From assembly GCF_030929605.1 (NCBI RefSeq), contig NZ_JAVFVS010000012.1, positions 124,001 to 188,000 of the forward strand: 64,000 bases of DNA, read 5' to 3'. Below, piece after piece: positions 26,791 through 34,733 of the stretch. A program made the translations under genes and the position numbers. The notes beneath the pieces are model-generated. The model saw nothing but the letters and a program-made list of their open reading frames with translations, was not told where the DNA came from and ran no database searches. The stretch's first letter is position 1. Each line of letters begins with the position of its first letter. Origin of the DNA: Flavobacterium sp. LHD-80 (GTDB lineage Bacteria; Bacteroidota; Bacteroidia; Flavobacteriales; Flavobacteriaceae).

Positions 26791-27885
26791 ATGATTAAAA
26801 AAAACAAACCCCAAATTTTATTTTTTATTCTTTTAAATTTATTTTTTTCTCTTAACGCCTTCTCTCAAAAAAGTGTTTACGCTGGAATCGAAATTGGACG
26901 AAGAGCGATCAAAGTTTCAGTTATTGACGTAAACAACATCAGAAAAGCTGATTATAAAATTTTGTACTTCGCTACTGAAAGACTTGATTTTGCTGCGCAT
27001 ATTGCCGAAAAAGGAGAACTTCCACAAGAAGACATCAACAAAATCAGCGTTACAGTGGTTGATCAATTGAAAAAAATTAAAACCGATTTTAAACTTCTTG
27101 AAGAAAACATCTTTATTGTTGCTGCACCTGTTTTTGCATCTGCAAGAAATGTTGAAGTTTTAAAAACCAAAATCAGTACTCTTACAAATAAAAAACTTGA
27201 CGTATTAAATGTTGACGAAGAGGCTAAAACGCTTGTTAAAGGTGCTATGCCAGCTGTTGATTACGCTAATGCTTTTTTACTTGATATTGGTGCGCAAACT
27301 ACTAAAGGTGGTTATATTGACGAGCTTGAAGACGATAAACTTGCGTTTATACCTTTAGAACTTGACTTTGGTACAATGACACTTACTGATGCTGTAAAAA
27401 AGACAGTAGCAAACCCAAATCAAGCTAATGACATGTCTACGTATCAAGAAAAATCTTTTGACTTTAACCCTGTTTTACGCAAGAAGGTAAAAGCAATGCT
27501 TGATGCAAATCCGCTTTTATTGAAAAAAGACAAAATGTATTTATCTGGAGGTGCTGTATGGGCTTTTTCAACTTTATATTATGATGAAAATGTAAAAGAT
27601 CACTATATTTCATTAACTCTAGAAGATGTTATGAATTATGATGCAATCTTGAAAAACAATTTCATTAAGTTTACTACTATGGCAAAAACCAATAAAGAGG
27701 CTGCAAGAGTTTTGAGCACTTATGATCAGCAGTATCTTATTTCGGCAAACAACATTTTAGTGACTTGTCTTGAAAGTATTCCGAATTTATCGGCTAAGAA
27801 AATATACTTTGTAAAAGAAGGACAAGTAATCTGGCTTATCTCGCATATTGCAGATCGTTCTAAAAAAGTAAATACTAATTTCTAA
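26791..27885 (+). CDS. Exported Ppx/GppA-like (ASKHA-fold) protein
   Basis: 364 aa that follow the exopolyphosphatase/GppA layout: first phosphate loop AGIEIG (31-36), a charged IVAAPVFASARN segment, an acidic DEEAK motif (142-146) like the family's conserved EEAR, second loop LDIGAQTT (164-171) in place of DIGGGST, then FIPLELDFGTMTLTDAV like SLPLGAVRLTE. Unlike Ppx/GppA, it begins with a signal peptide (about 1-25, ending NAFSQ), so it would act in the periplasm or outside, where ATP is scarce. Both glycine-rich loops are altered, so it may bind rather than hydrolyse phosphate chains. A convergent terminator separates it from nagA. Confidence 0.7.
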   Translation: MIKKNKPQILFFILLNLFFSLNAFSQKSVYAGIEIGRRAIKVSVIDVNNIRKADYKILYFATERLDFAAHIAEKGELPQEDINKISVTVVDQLKKIKTDFKLLEENIFIVAAPVFASARNVEVLKTKISTLTNKKLDVLNVDEEAKTLVKGAMPAVDYANAFLLDIGAQTTKGGYIDELEDDKLAFIPLELDFGTMTLTDAVKKTVANPNQANDMSTYQEKSFDFNPVLRKKVKAMLDANPLLLKKDKMYLSGGAVWAFSTLYYDENVKDHYISLTLEDVMNYDAILKNNFIKFTTMAKTNKEAARVLSTYDQQYLISANNILVTCLESIPNLSAKKIYFVKEGQVIWLISHIADRSKKVNTNF

Positions 27886-27908
27886 GTTTTACTCTTTAAT
27901 AATTATAA

Positions 27909-27942
27909 AAAAAGCTTCAGATTTCTCTGAAGCTTTTTTGTT
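27909..27942. terminator. Bidirectional GAAA-loop-type terminator
   Basis: AGCTTCAGA, TTTC, TCTGAAGCT flanked by A7 and T6 runs; read on the minus strand the loop is GAAA, as at the tRNA copies. It serves both the exported Ppx/GppA-like gene (+) and nagA (-). Confidence 0.9.
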
Positions 27943-27961
27943 TTATGAAATGATTTCTTTT

Positions 27962-29080
27962 TTAAAGAAAGTTCAATGTTTCAATTTGAGATAAATCAAC
28001 ATCAAATTTGACAAAACTTGCCGGAAATCCTTGTTTTATTTTTCCTAGTTGATTTTCTAAACCAATTGCGCTCGCCACTCGTGAAGTTGCCATTTTTATA
28101 GCTTCATCTGCCGAAACATCTAAATTTCTATACGCATTTTGAACTGCTTCCTGCATTGATATTGCTGCGCCTGCTAAATTGCCTTCGTTATTTCTGTAAA
28201 AACCATCTTGCAAATGCGCATCAAAATTATCCCATTTGAAGCTTTCAACTCTACGTCCTAAAAAGGTTGCATCACTAATTAAAAACATTTTATCCTGTTT
28301 TAATTTGTAGGCTACTTTTGCGGCTGCATAATCGCAATGTGCACCATCAAGAATAACCGGAGCGTAAACATTTTCATTTTCAAAAACAGCTCCAACCAAA
28401 CCGGGTTCACGATGCCCAAATTGCGTCATTGCATTAAACAAATGCGTTACTAGCTTTATGCCTTTAGCAAAATAATACTGCGCCTCTTTATGCGTCATTG
28501 TTGAATGACCTGCTGATATAACAATATCACTTTCCAGTAACATATTTAATTGATCATCAGTAAAACATTCTGGTGCAATTGTGATGACTTTTATAACATC
28601 TTTTCCTAGGCGAATAATTTCCTCAAGCTCCGAATTTGTAGGTTTACGAACCTGATTGATACTGTGCGCGCCACGCTTTAACGGATTTAAAAACGGGCCT
28701 TCCAAATGCATTCCGATTACGCCATTATTGTGCTTTTTTCTATAATTTCGAACGGCCTCAATTCCTTGAAGAATAGTTTCGTGAGAAGAAGATATTAAGC
28801 ACGGAAGCACGTGAGTTGTCCCATATTTAAGACTGGCAATGTAAATATCCTCAATTGCTTCTTCGGTTGGAGTTTGGCTAAAATAAAGTTTTTCTCCACC
28901 ATTTATTTGAATATCTATAAAACCTGCAGCTATATGTTTTCCTTGCAAATCAATTGTTTCAACACCATCTGGAACTTCTTTTCGAATGGAAAGAATCTTT
29001 CCCTTTTCAATAATAATGACCTTATCGGTAATGATTTCATCACCGGTATGTATAACGCCATTGATAATTGCTTGTTTCAT
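27962..29080 (-). CDS. nagA: N-acetylglucosamine-6-phosphate deacetylase
   Basis: Converts GlcNAc-6-P to GlcN-6-P plus acetate in the cytoplasm. 372 aa of the amidohydrolase fold: metal site HLEGPFLNP (125-133, with E127), histidines in SAGHSTM and THLFNAM, and the catalytic aspartate in LISDATFLG. The substrate loop GFIDIQINGG matches NagA. It ends the minus-strand arm of the peptidoglycan sugar locus, 167 bp after the AmiE-like gene, with a dispersed repeat between them. In this context it handles GlcNAc-6-P made by MurQ and from imported GlcNAc. All motifs are intact. Confidence 0.95.
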   Translation of the reverse strand: MKQAIINGVIHTGDEIITDKVIIIEKGKILSIRKEVPDGVETIDLQGKHIAAGFIDIQINGGEKLYFSQTPTEEAIEDIYIASLKYGTTHVLPCLISSSHETILQGIEAVRNYRKKHNNGVIGMHLEGPFLNPLKRGAHSINQVRKPTNSELEEIIRLGKDVIKVITIAPECFTDDQLNMLLESDIVISAGHSTMTHKEAQYYFAKGIKLVTHLFNAMTQFGHREPGLVGAVFENENVYAPVILDGAHCDYAAAKVAYKLKQDKMFLISDATFLGRRVESFKWDNFDAHLQDGFYRNNEGNLAGAAISMQEAVQNAYRNLDVSADEAIKMATSRVASAIGLENQLGKIKQGFPASFVKFDVDLSQIETLNFL

Positions 29081-29131
29081 TTTTTTTGTTTTTTTTCTTT
29101 ATAAATCAGATAATACTGTTACAAAATTTTT

Positions 29132-29241
29132 CTCGCAGATTTAGCAGATTTAACAGATTTAACAGATTTAGCAAATTTAATTCGTGGAAATTCGTGCAAT
29201 TCGTGGCTAAAGAAATCCTTTTAATCTGTTTAATCTGCGTC
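29132..29241. repeat. 'CGCAGATT...ATTCGTGG' dispersed repeat, copy 1
   Basis: CTCGCAGATTTAGCAGATTT followed by AACAGATTT repeats, a core AATTCGTGGAAATTCGTGC, and a closing AATCTGTTTAATCTGCG that is complementary to the start. Related copies are at 36626-36735 and 56529-56612. It separates nagA from the AmiE-like gene. Confidence 0.65.
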
Positions 29242-29247
29242 TAACTT

Positions 29248-30543
29248 TTATCTATTAATTTGCCTCCAAATTTTAGCACTAAAATCATCTTTATACATCA
29301 ATCTGTTTGTTCTTGTTGGATTTACGCGATTGGTCAGAATAATTAAAAATCGATTATTATCTGGATTCATAAAGAAAAAAGTTCCTGTAAAACCGGTATG
29401 TCCAAAATCATTTGCTTTAAAAAACTCATCTGGTTTTCGTTTGTCAAAACCAAGTCCGCGGTAGATTCCTTCTTTTGCTAAAGGCGATTCAGCAAACTCT
29501 TTTACCACTTTTGCTTTCAAAATTTGTTTTCCTTTATACTTTCCATTGTTCAACAACATTTGACAAATCACTGAGATTGATTGTGCATTCGCAAATAAAC
29601 CTGCATTTCCTGAAACACCACCAAAAATCGCCGCCGCTTCATCGTGAACATATCCTTTAATGGTATCTTTTCTGAAAAAATTATCTAATTCTGTCGGCAT
29701 TACATTTTCTTCTGAAGTCCATTTTAAAGGATTATATCCAATTTTTGAAATTCCTAGTTCCGAATAAATTTCTTTTGCCAATTGATCTAATTTCAAACCT
29801 GTTTTGGCTTCAATCATTTGTTTTACCAAAAGCAAATTCAGGTCGCTGTAAACATATTTCCCACGTACATTTGTATTTGCAGTGGCAATTTGAGCATAAA
29901 CCGTTTTATAAAATTCTGGATTTATCCACATGTTTTTATAAACTTGAACCCAATTTTCTTTCGGTGTAAAAGAAAGATAATTGGCATCGTAAATAATGTT
30001 CTTATTAACATACATCGTATCAAACAAATCAGGATAAATATCTGATTTATCTTTGCTTAATAAAGGCAAACCATCAGGTGTTGAAAGCAAACTTTGATAA
30101 AAAGTAATACTGGCTTTCAATCCTGAAGTATGCGTTAATAATTCAAACAGCGTCAAATCGGCAATTGGAGTGTCTTTATAAACTGCAACTACATCACCTA
30201 CTTTATCTTTTAAATTCATTTTACCATCGCCAACTAAACGCATTGTCACAAGAGTTGCTCCCAAAACTTTAGACATCGAAGCCAAATCGTAAACATCATC
30301 TGATTTTACAGGCTGTTTTTTCGAGTAATCGTGAAAGCCATAGTTTTTCGAAATTAAAACAGCATCTTTATTTCCCACTATAATTTCAGCTCCCGGAAAA
30401 AATCCTTTTTCGAGCGCATTTGTCATCATCGAATCGATGTAAACTTCATTTCGTTTTTCATCAAAAGATTTTTTCTGCGAATAAACATTTATTCCGAAAA
30501 AAACCAAAGAAACCATTATAATTCTAGTACCAATATTTTTCAT
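29248..30543 (-). CDS. AmiE-like serine hydrolase (beta-lactamase fold), probable MurNAc-L-Ala amidase
   Basis: 431 aa with a signal peptide (about 1-22, ending VYSQ) and a class C beta-lactamase fold: SxxK in ASMSK, YxN-position YSD in KYVYSDLN, and HTG in GHTGFTG. It shares the distinctive blocks GYVHDEAAAIFGGVSGNAG and RGLGFDKR with the C-terminal domain of the NagZ fusion at 52182, and this subgroup includes the N-acetylmuramyl-L-alanine amidase AmiE (YbbE) of Bacillus. It would remove peptides from MurNAc in the periplasm. It starts 4 bp after the GH20 gene, so the two are one operon. Resistance to beta-lactams is not implied. Confidence 0.8.
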   Translation of the reverse strand: MKNIGTRIIMVSLVFFGINVYSQKKSFDEKRNEVYIDSMMTNALEKGFFPGAEIIVGNKDAVLISKNYGFHDYSKKQPVKSDDVYDLASMSKVLGATLVTMRLVGDGKMNLKDKVGDVVAVYKDTPIADLTLFELLTHTSGLKASITFYQSLLSTPDGLPLLSKDKSDIYPDLFDTMYVNKNIIYDANYLSFTPKENWVQVYKNMWINPEFYKTVYAQIATANTNVRGKYVYSDLNLLLVKQMIEAKTGLKLDQLAKEIYSELGISKIGYNPLKWTSEENVMPTELDNFFRKDTIKGYVHDEAAAIFGGVSGNAGLFANAQSISVICQMLLNNGKYKGKQILKAKVVKEFAESPLAKEGIYRGLGFDKRKPDEFFKANDFGHTGFTGTFFFMNPDNNRFLIILTNRVNPTRTNRLMYKDDFSAKIWRQINR

Positions 30544-30547
30544 ATTT

Positions 30548-33049
30548 CTATGGATTAATTCGTAAGTCCTGACTTGCCATCAGCGGTTCGTTGTTTGTTC
30601 CTGTAATCACAATTTTAACTGCCTTTACAGGTTGTTTTGGATAGATTGAAGCATTTCCGTAATCAAAAGCATCGCCTTTTATAAAATCAATTCCGTTATA
30701 CGAATATTCAACATAACCGTTGTTCACAATGAATCTTGGGTGATGTGGAATTCCCGTCAAAACATCAATTTTTGAAGAAGTTACAGGATTAGTAAAAGTA
30801 TACAAAATCCAGTCGCCATTTGCACAAGGAACGTCGGTACGCAGATAACTTTCAATATTATAATCTTCTAAAGTTGCCATTGGGAATTTTGGATTTTCAG
30901 CCATCGACGACGTCACTTTTACTTCTGGCTCCAAATAAGGCGAACAATTGAAATTTACTTTTACTGATGATTCTTTTGCCTCTTTATTTTCAACTGTAAA
31001 ATCTAAACGATAGGTGTTTTTTTCATTGTAATTTTCAATTACAAATCGGAAACGCGGTTTTGATCTCAATGTTTTTTCATCCGAAAAACTTTGTAATACT
31101 TTATCGTTTTCATAAAGAGAAACCGTTCTAACAACGCCATTTGCGCTTCCATCTGTTGGGTTAAATGCCAAATACCAAATACCGTTTTTATCTACATGTT
31201 CCGAAATATTTTCTGAAATATTCAAAACCTCAACTTTTGAAGTATTCCAATTGGCAACAGGTAATTTTTCTGCTTTTACAGCCGGACTTGCCACATCTTC
31301 ATTAAAAAAAGTACGGAACATAAATTGTTCGTAATCCTTTGTCTGAATTGGTTTTGTATACAAAGCTGATTGTCTTGTTGGTTCATTTCCCTGCGCATCA
31401 TAACGTACAACTGCGCCTTCGTAAGGTGGCGTTACGGTAATTGTCCCGTTTTGATAAATTGCAGTTGGCGGAAAATCTCTAAAAGCAATTCCCATATTTG
31501 CCAAACGTTGTAAATGGCTGCGCGTTAATCTTCCGTAAAAATCATCCCAGTTTTTGTCTTCTTTTTTAGACCAGCCAATTTCAGATAAAGCACTGATTCT
31601 CGGATAACTTTGATATTCTACAAAACGTGTCGGGCGATCTAAATATTCGCTCCATAAAGCCCCTTGAACTCCTTTTATCAATTTCTGTTGTTCTGGCGTT
31701 AAATCATCATTCGGAATTGGCTCAAACGAATACGCTCTTTTGGTGTCCGTTATAGCGGCCCAGCGATGACCTCTTTCAGTATCAGATTGCGCCATATCAA
31801 AATATAGATATTGCCCCGGCATCATTATGGTTTCATATCCTTTTTTAGCCGATTCAATTCCGTAACTTATTCCTTGCCATGCAGAAATTAAAGTATTCGG
31901 GTTGATTTCTCCTCCTTTCAAAATTTCATTCCATCCATCCGTTTTTTTATGGTATTTATCCACAATCGCTTGAACTCTTTTAAAGAAATAATTCTGAAGC
32001 TGAAAACTGTCTGTAAAACCTTCTTTAGCCATCAGAGCTTGACATTTTGGGCAATGCTCCCAATTGGCTCTATTTACCTCATCTCCTGCAACATGAATAT
32101 ATTCAAACGGAAACATCTCTGAAAATTCTCTGATAATCGAATCTAAAATTTGGTAGTTTTCTTCGCGACCAACGCACCAAACGTTTTTTACTTCGCCCTG
32201 AACACTTTTAAGTTCCTGGCTTATAGCACATCCAATTTCTGGATACGAAGCCGTTACCGCACGCGAATGTCCCGGAATTTCAATTTCGGGCATTACCGAA
32301 ATACCTCGAGCCGATGCATACGCCACGACTTCTTTCATATCGGCCTGCGTATAAAATCCGCCGTAACGCTTATCGCCAGATCCGTAAGATGGAAGCAAAA
32401 CTTCTCCCGGTCCTCTCCAAGCTCCTTTTAAAGTCAAGTCTGGCATTGATTTGATTTCAGCTCTCCAGCCGTTATCATCAGTTAAGTGCCAATGAAAAAT
32501 ATTCATTTTATGTGCTGCAAGCCAATCGATATAATTCAGAACAGTTTGCTTGTCAAAAAACTGTCTTGAACAATCGAGCATCATGCCACGCCATTCAAAA
32601 CGTGGATAATCTTCTATTTTTGCAAATGAAACACTTCCTTTTTTAACGTCTTTTGCTGAAGAAATCTGTAGTAAGGTTTGAAGTCCGTTTAAAACTCCGT
32701 TTGAAGATTTTCCTTTTATCAGAATTCCTTTTTTATTGATAGTCAATTTATAACCATCGTTTGGAATATTCATTTTTTCATCAACCAAAAATGCAATTGT
32801 GTTTTTTTTATGTGTGTTTCCAATGGAAATCACGGGACTAATTCCTGTGTATTTTGAAACAGAAGCTTTTATATAATCAGCACTTTTTTCTACTTTTTTG
32901 TCTACAATAATTTGTACCGATGAAGGAATAATAAACATTCCTTCTTTTTGTTCGACTTTTACCGGTTTCGGAATTATATCTAATTGCTGTGCTTGTATTG
33001 CATTTAATGAACTAAGAAAAATGGCAATTAATAGAATGCTTCTTTTCAT
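30548..33049 (-). CDS. Glycoside hydrolase family 20 beta-N-acetylhexosaminidase
   Basis: Releases terminal GlcNAc (or GalNAc) from glycans by substrate-assisted catalysis. 833 aa: signal peptide (about 1-20, ending IQAQ), GH20b domain (about 25-140), catalytic barrel (about 145-500) with WHLTDDNGWR and the Asp-Glu pair D323-E324 in HVAGDEVNRANWEHC, then C-terminal beta domains that resemble chitobiase and F5/8-type modules. It lies 10 bp after the GHL10 gene and 4 bp before the AmiE-like gene. In chitin loci GH20 acts on chitobiose; here, next to murein enzymes, GlcNAc-MurNAc pieces are the likelier target. Confidence 0.93.
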   Translation of the reverse strand: MKRSILLIAIFLSSLNAIQAQQLDIIPKPVKVEQKEGMFIIPSSVQIIVDKKVEKSADYIKASVSKYTGISPVISIGNTHKKNTIAFLVDEKMNIPNDGYKLTINKKGILIKGKSSNGVLNGLQTLLQISSAKDVKKGSVSFAKIEDYPRFEWRGMMLDCSRQFFDKQTVLNYIDWLAAHKMNIFHWHLTDDNGWRAEIKSMPDLTLKGAWRGPGEVLLPSYGSGDKRYGGFYTQADMKEVVAYASARGISVMPEIEIPGHSRAVTASYPEIGCAISQELKSVQGEVKNVWCVGREENYQILDSIIREFSEMFPFEYIHVAGDEVNRANWEHCPKCQALMAKEGFTDSFQLQNYFFKRVQAIVDKYHKKTDGWNEILKGGEINPNTLISAWQGISYGIESAKKGYETIMMPGQYLYFDMAQSDTERGHRWAAITDTKRAYSFEPIPNDDLTPEQQKLIKGVQGALWSEYLDRPTRFVEYQSYPRISALSEIGWSKKEDKNWDDFYGRLTRSHLQRLANMGIAFRDFPPTAIYQNGTITVTPPYEGAVVRYDAQGNEPTRQSALYTKPIQTKDYEQFMFRTFFNEDVASPAVKAEKLPVANWNTSKVEVLNISENISEHVDKNGIWYLAFNPTDGSANGVVRTVSLYENDKVLQSFSDEKTLRSKPRFRFVIENYNEKNTYRLDFTVENKEAKESSVKVNFNCSPYLEPEVKVTSSMAENPKFPMATLEDYNIESYLRTDVPCANGDWILYTFTNPVTSSKIDVLTGIPHHPRFIVNNGYVEYSYNGIDFIKGDAFDYGNASIYPKQPVKAVKIVITGTNNEPLMASQDLRINP

Positions 33050-33059
33050 TACTATATTT

Positions 33060-34541
33060 TTATTTTGTTGTAAATTCTATTGGAGCGCTTTCTGTCTGTG
33101 TCTGACTTAAAGCGGAAACGGCATAAATAGAATGCTCCAAATCAGCATTTGGAACTTCTAATTTTGTTGCTGTTGTTACGTAATAAATATTTGCTGGATT
33201 TGAGAAATCGGTTATTTTTCCTTTCGGAAATTTATAAATCACATATTTCTTGTCGTTAATTCCTGCCTTCCAAGTCAATGATGCAGTATTACCTTTTTTG
33301 GCAATTACCGCATTTGTTGGCGGTTGCGGTTTTATCCTTGTAATTCTATTTGCTTCGGGCGTTAAGGCAATGTATTTATATGGTTTTTGAATAAGAGGAT
33401 TTCGCAATGTATCGCCTTTCTTAAAGAATGAATTTGCTGTAAAATGCATCGAACCGTCTATTTGAGGTATTTTACGAATCATTTCGATCTGTTTTACGAT
33501 TTGATCTGGGCTTCTCCACTCTGGTTCTTTGGCGGTATTCGAAATTTTGTAATCGCCGTGGCCTACATAAACATTGGCTCCATATTTATGTTCGGCCCAC
33601 CATTTTGCCAAAACTTCAAAATTAGCTCTGTCAAAACCAATGTGCCAATAAATTTGCGGTGTTACATAATCAATCCAGTTTTCCTTCTGCCATTTTAAAA
33701 TATTAGCATATAAGTCATCATAATTGGTAGCTCCTGCTTTGGTATTAGAACCTTGTGAATCTTTTGCGATATTTCGCCAAACGCCAAAAGGTGAAATTCC
33801 GAATTCAACTTCTGGTTTATTAGCAATTATCGTGTCTCTGATTTGTCTAATGATCAAATCGACATTGTCTCTTCTCCAATCGTCTTTGTCTTTAAATTGA
33901 CGTGGTTCTTTTGCAAATGCTTTTTCATCAGGAAACTCTTGTCCTTCAATTTTATATGGATAGAAATAATCATCCATGTGAACGGCCTGAATGTCATAAT
34001 TTCGAACTATTTCGCCTACTACAGAAGAAACGAAATCTCTGGTTTCTTTGTAACCCGGATTAAAATATCTTGATTTTCCGTACGTCAAAAACAATTCTGG
34101 TTTCTTAAAATATAAGTGTGTTTTTGTCAATACATCTTTTAAAGTATCTTTTTGCACACGATATGGATTCAGCCAAACGTGAACATTCATTCCTCTTTTT
34201 CCGGCTTCATCAATCATCATTTGCAAAGGATCAAATCCGGGAGCAACGCCTTGAGTTCCGGTTATCCAATGCGATGCCGGTTCTTTTGTTGATTTGTAAT
34301 ACGCATCAGCAGTTGGACGGATTTGGAAAATTACGGTGTTCAAATTATTTGATCTTAGATTATCTAAAATCATAATCATTTCCGATTTCATCTGTTTGTC
34401 TGATAAACCTGGTTTTGATGGCCAGTCGATATTATCTACAGTCGAAATCCATGCCGCACGCATTTCTCTTTTTGGTGATTCCTGACTGAAAAGTTTCGTT
34501 TGAAACAGCAATATTAGAATTAAGATTTTTAGACTTTTCAT
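33060..34541 (-). CDS. GHL10 family glycosyl hydrolase (DigH/YngK-like)
   Basis: 493 aa with a signal peptide (about 1-19, ending LFSQ) and a GHL10 (DUF187) TIM-barrel: REMRAAWISTVDNIDWPSKP, VIFQIRPTADAYY, GMNVHVWLNPYRV and IQAVHMDDYFYP are the family's conserved blocks; a fibronectin-like C-terminal part (about 395-490) follows. The E. coli member DigH (YddW) cleaves peptide-free ('denuded') peptidoglycan glycan strands. That activity fits its neighbours: GH20, amidase and MurNAc enzymes. Probably the first enzyme of the operon with GH20 and the AmiE-like gene (10-bp and 4-bp gaps). Confidence 0.85.
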   Translation of the reverse strand: MKSLKILILILLFQTKLFSQESPKREMRAAWISTVDNIDWPSKPGLSDKQMKSEMIMILDNLRSNNLNTVIFQIRPTADAYYKSTKEPASHWITGTQGVAPGFDPLQMMIDEAGKRGMNVHVWLNPYRVQKDTLKDVLTKTHLYFKKPELFLTYGKSRYFNPGYKETRDFVSSVVGEIVRNYDIQAVHMDDYFYPYKIEGQEFPDEKAFAKEPRQFKDKDDWRRDNVDLIIRQIRDTIIANKPEVEFGISPFGVWRNIAKDSQGSNTKAGATNYDDLYANILKWQKENWIDYVTPQIYWHIGFDRANFEVLAKWWAEHKYGANVYVGHGDYKISNTAKEPEWRSPDQIVKQIEMIRKIPQIDGSMHFTANSFFKKGDTLRNPLIQKPYKYIALTPEANRITRIKPQPPTNAVIAKKGNTASLTWKAGINDKKYVIYKFPKGKITDFSNPANIYYVTTATKLEVPNADLEHSIYAVSALSQTQTESAPIEFTTK

Positions 34542-34627
34542 ATGATCGCATTTTTGATTATTGTTGAAAAATTTAACCGCAAAGTTCGCGAAGATTTACG
34601 CAAGGTTCGCAAAGTTTTCTTTTTAAT

Positions 34628-34700
34628 CTCGCAAAGTCGCAGAGTCGCAAAGCATTATTAAAAAGCTTAAAAAAACTTTGCGACTCTGCGACTTTGCGAG
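34628..34700. repeat. Perfect 25-bp inverted repeat ('TCGCAAAG' family, copies 3 and 4)
   Basis: Arm 34628-34652 (starting CTCGCAAAGTCGCAGAG) is perfectly complementary to 34676-34700, separated by 23 bp; arm 1 equals copy 1 at 2053-2077. It sits between the phosphatase/PQQ gene and the GHL10 gene on the minus strand and would form a strong hairpin in the transcript. Confidence 0.85.
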
Positions 34701-34733
34701 CAAATTTGTACGCTAGAAAAAAAACTCTTAAAA

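Noticed and set aside
26613..26798. 61-codon ORF upstream of the exported Ppx/GppA-like gene.
   Set aside because: Overlaps the next start codon, has the composition of random AT-rich DNA, no signal peptide or domain pattern.
26791..27885. Considered as the missing MurNAc kinase because of its ASKHA-like loops near nagA.
   Set aside because: It has a signal peptide, its motif order follows Ppx/GppA rather than BadF or ROK sugar kinases, and a terminator separates it from nagA, which is on the other strand.
29248..30543. Beta-lactamase-fold gene as an antibiotic resistance gene.
   Set aside because: Its motifs and its neighbours match AmiE-type amidases and the C-terminal domain of the NagZ fusion rather than true class C beta-lactamases.
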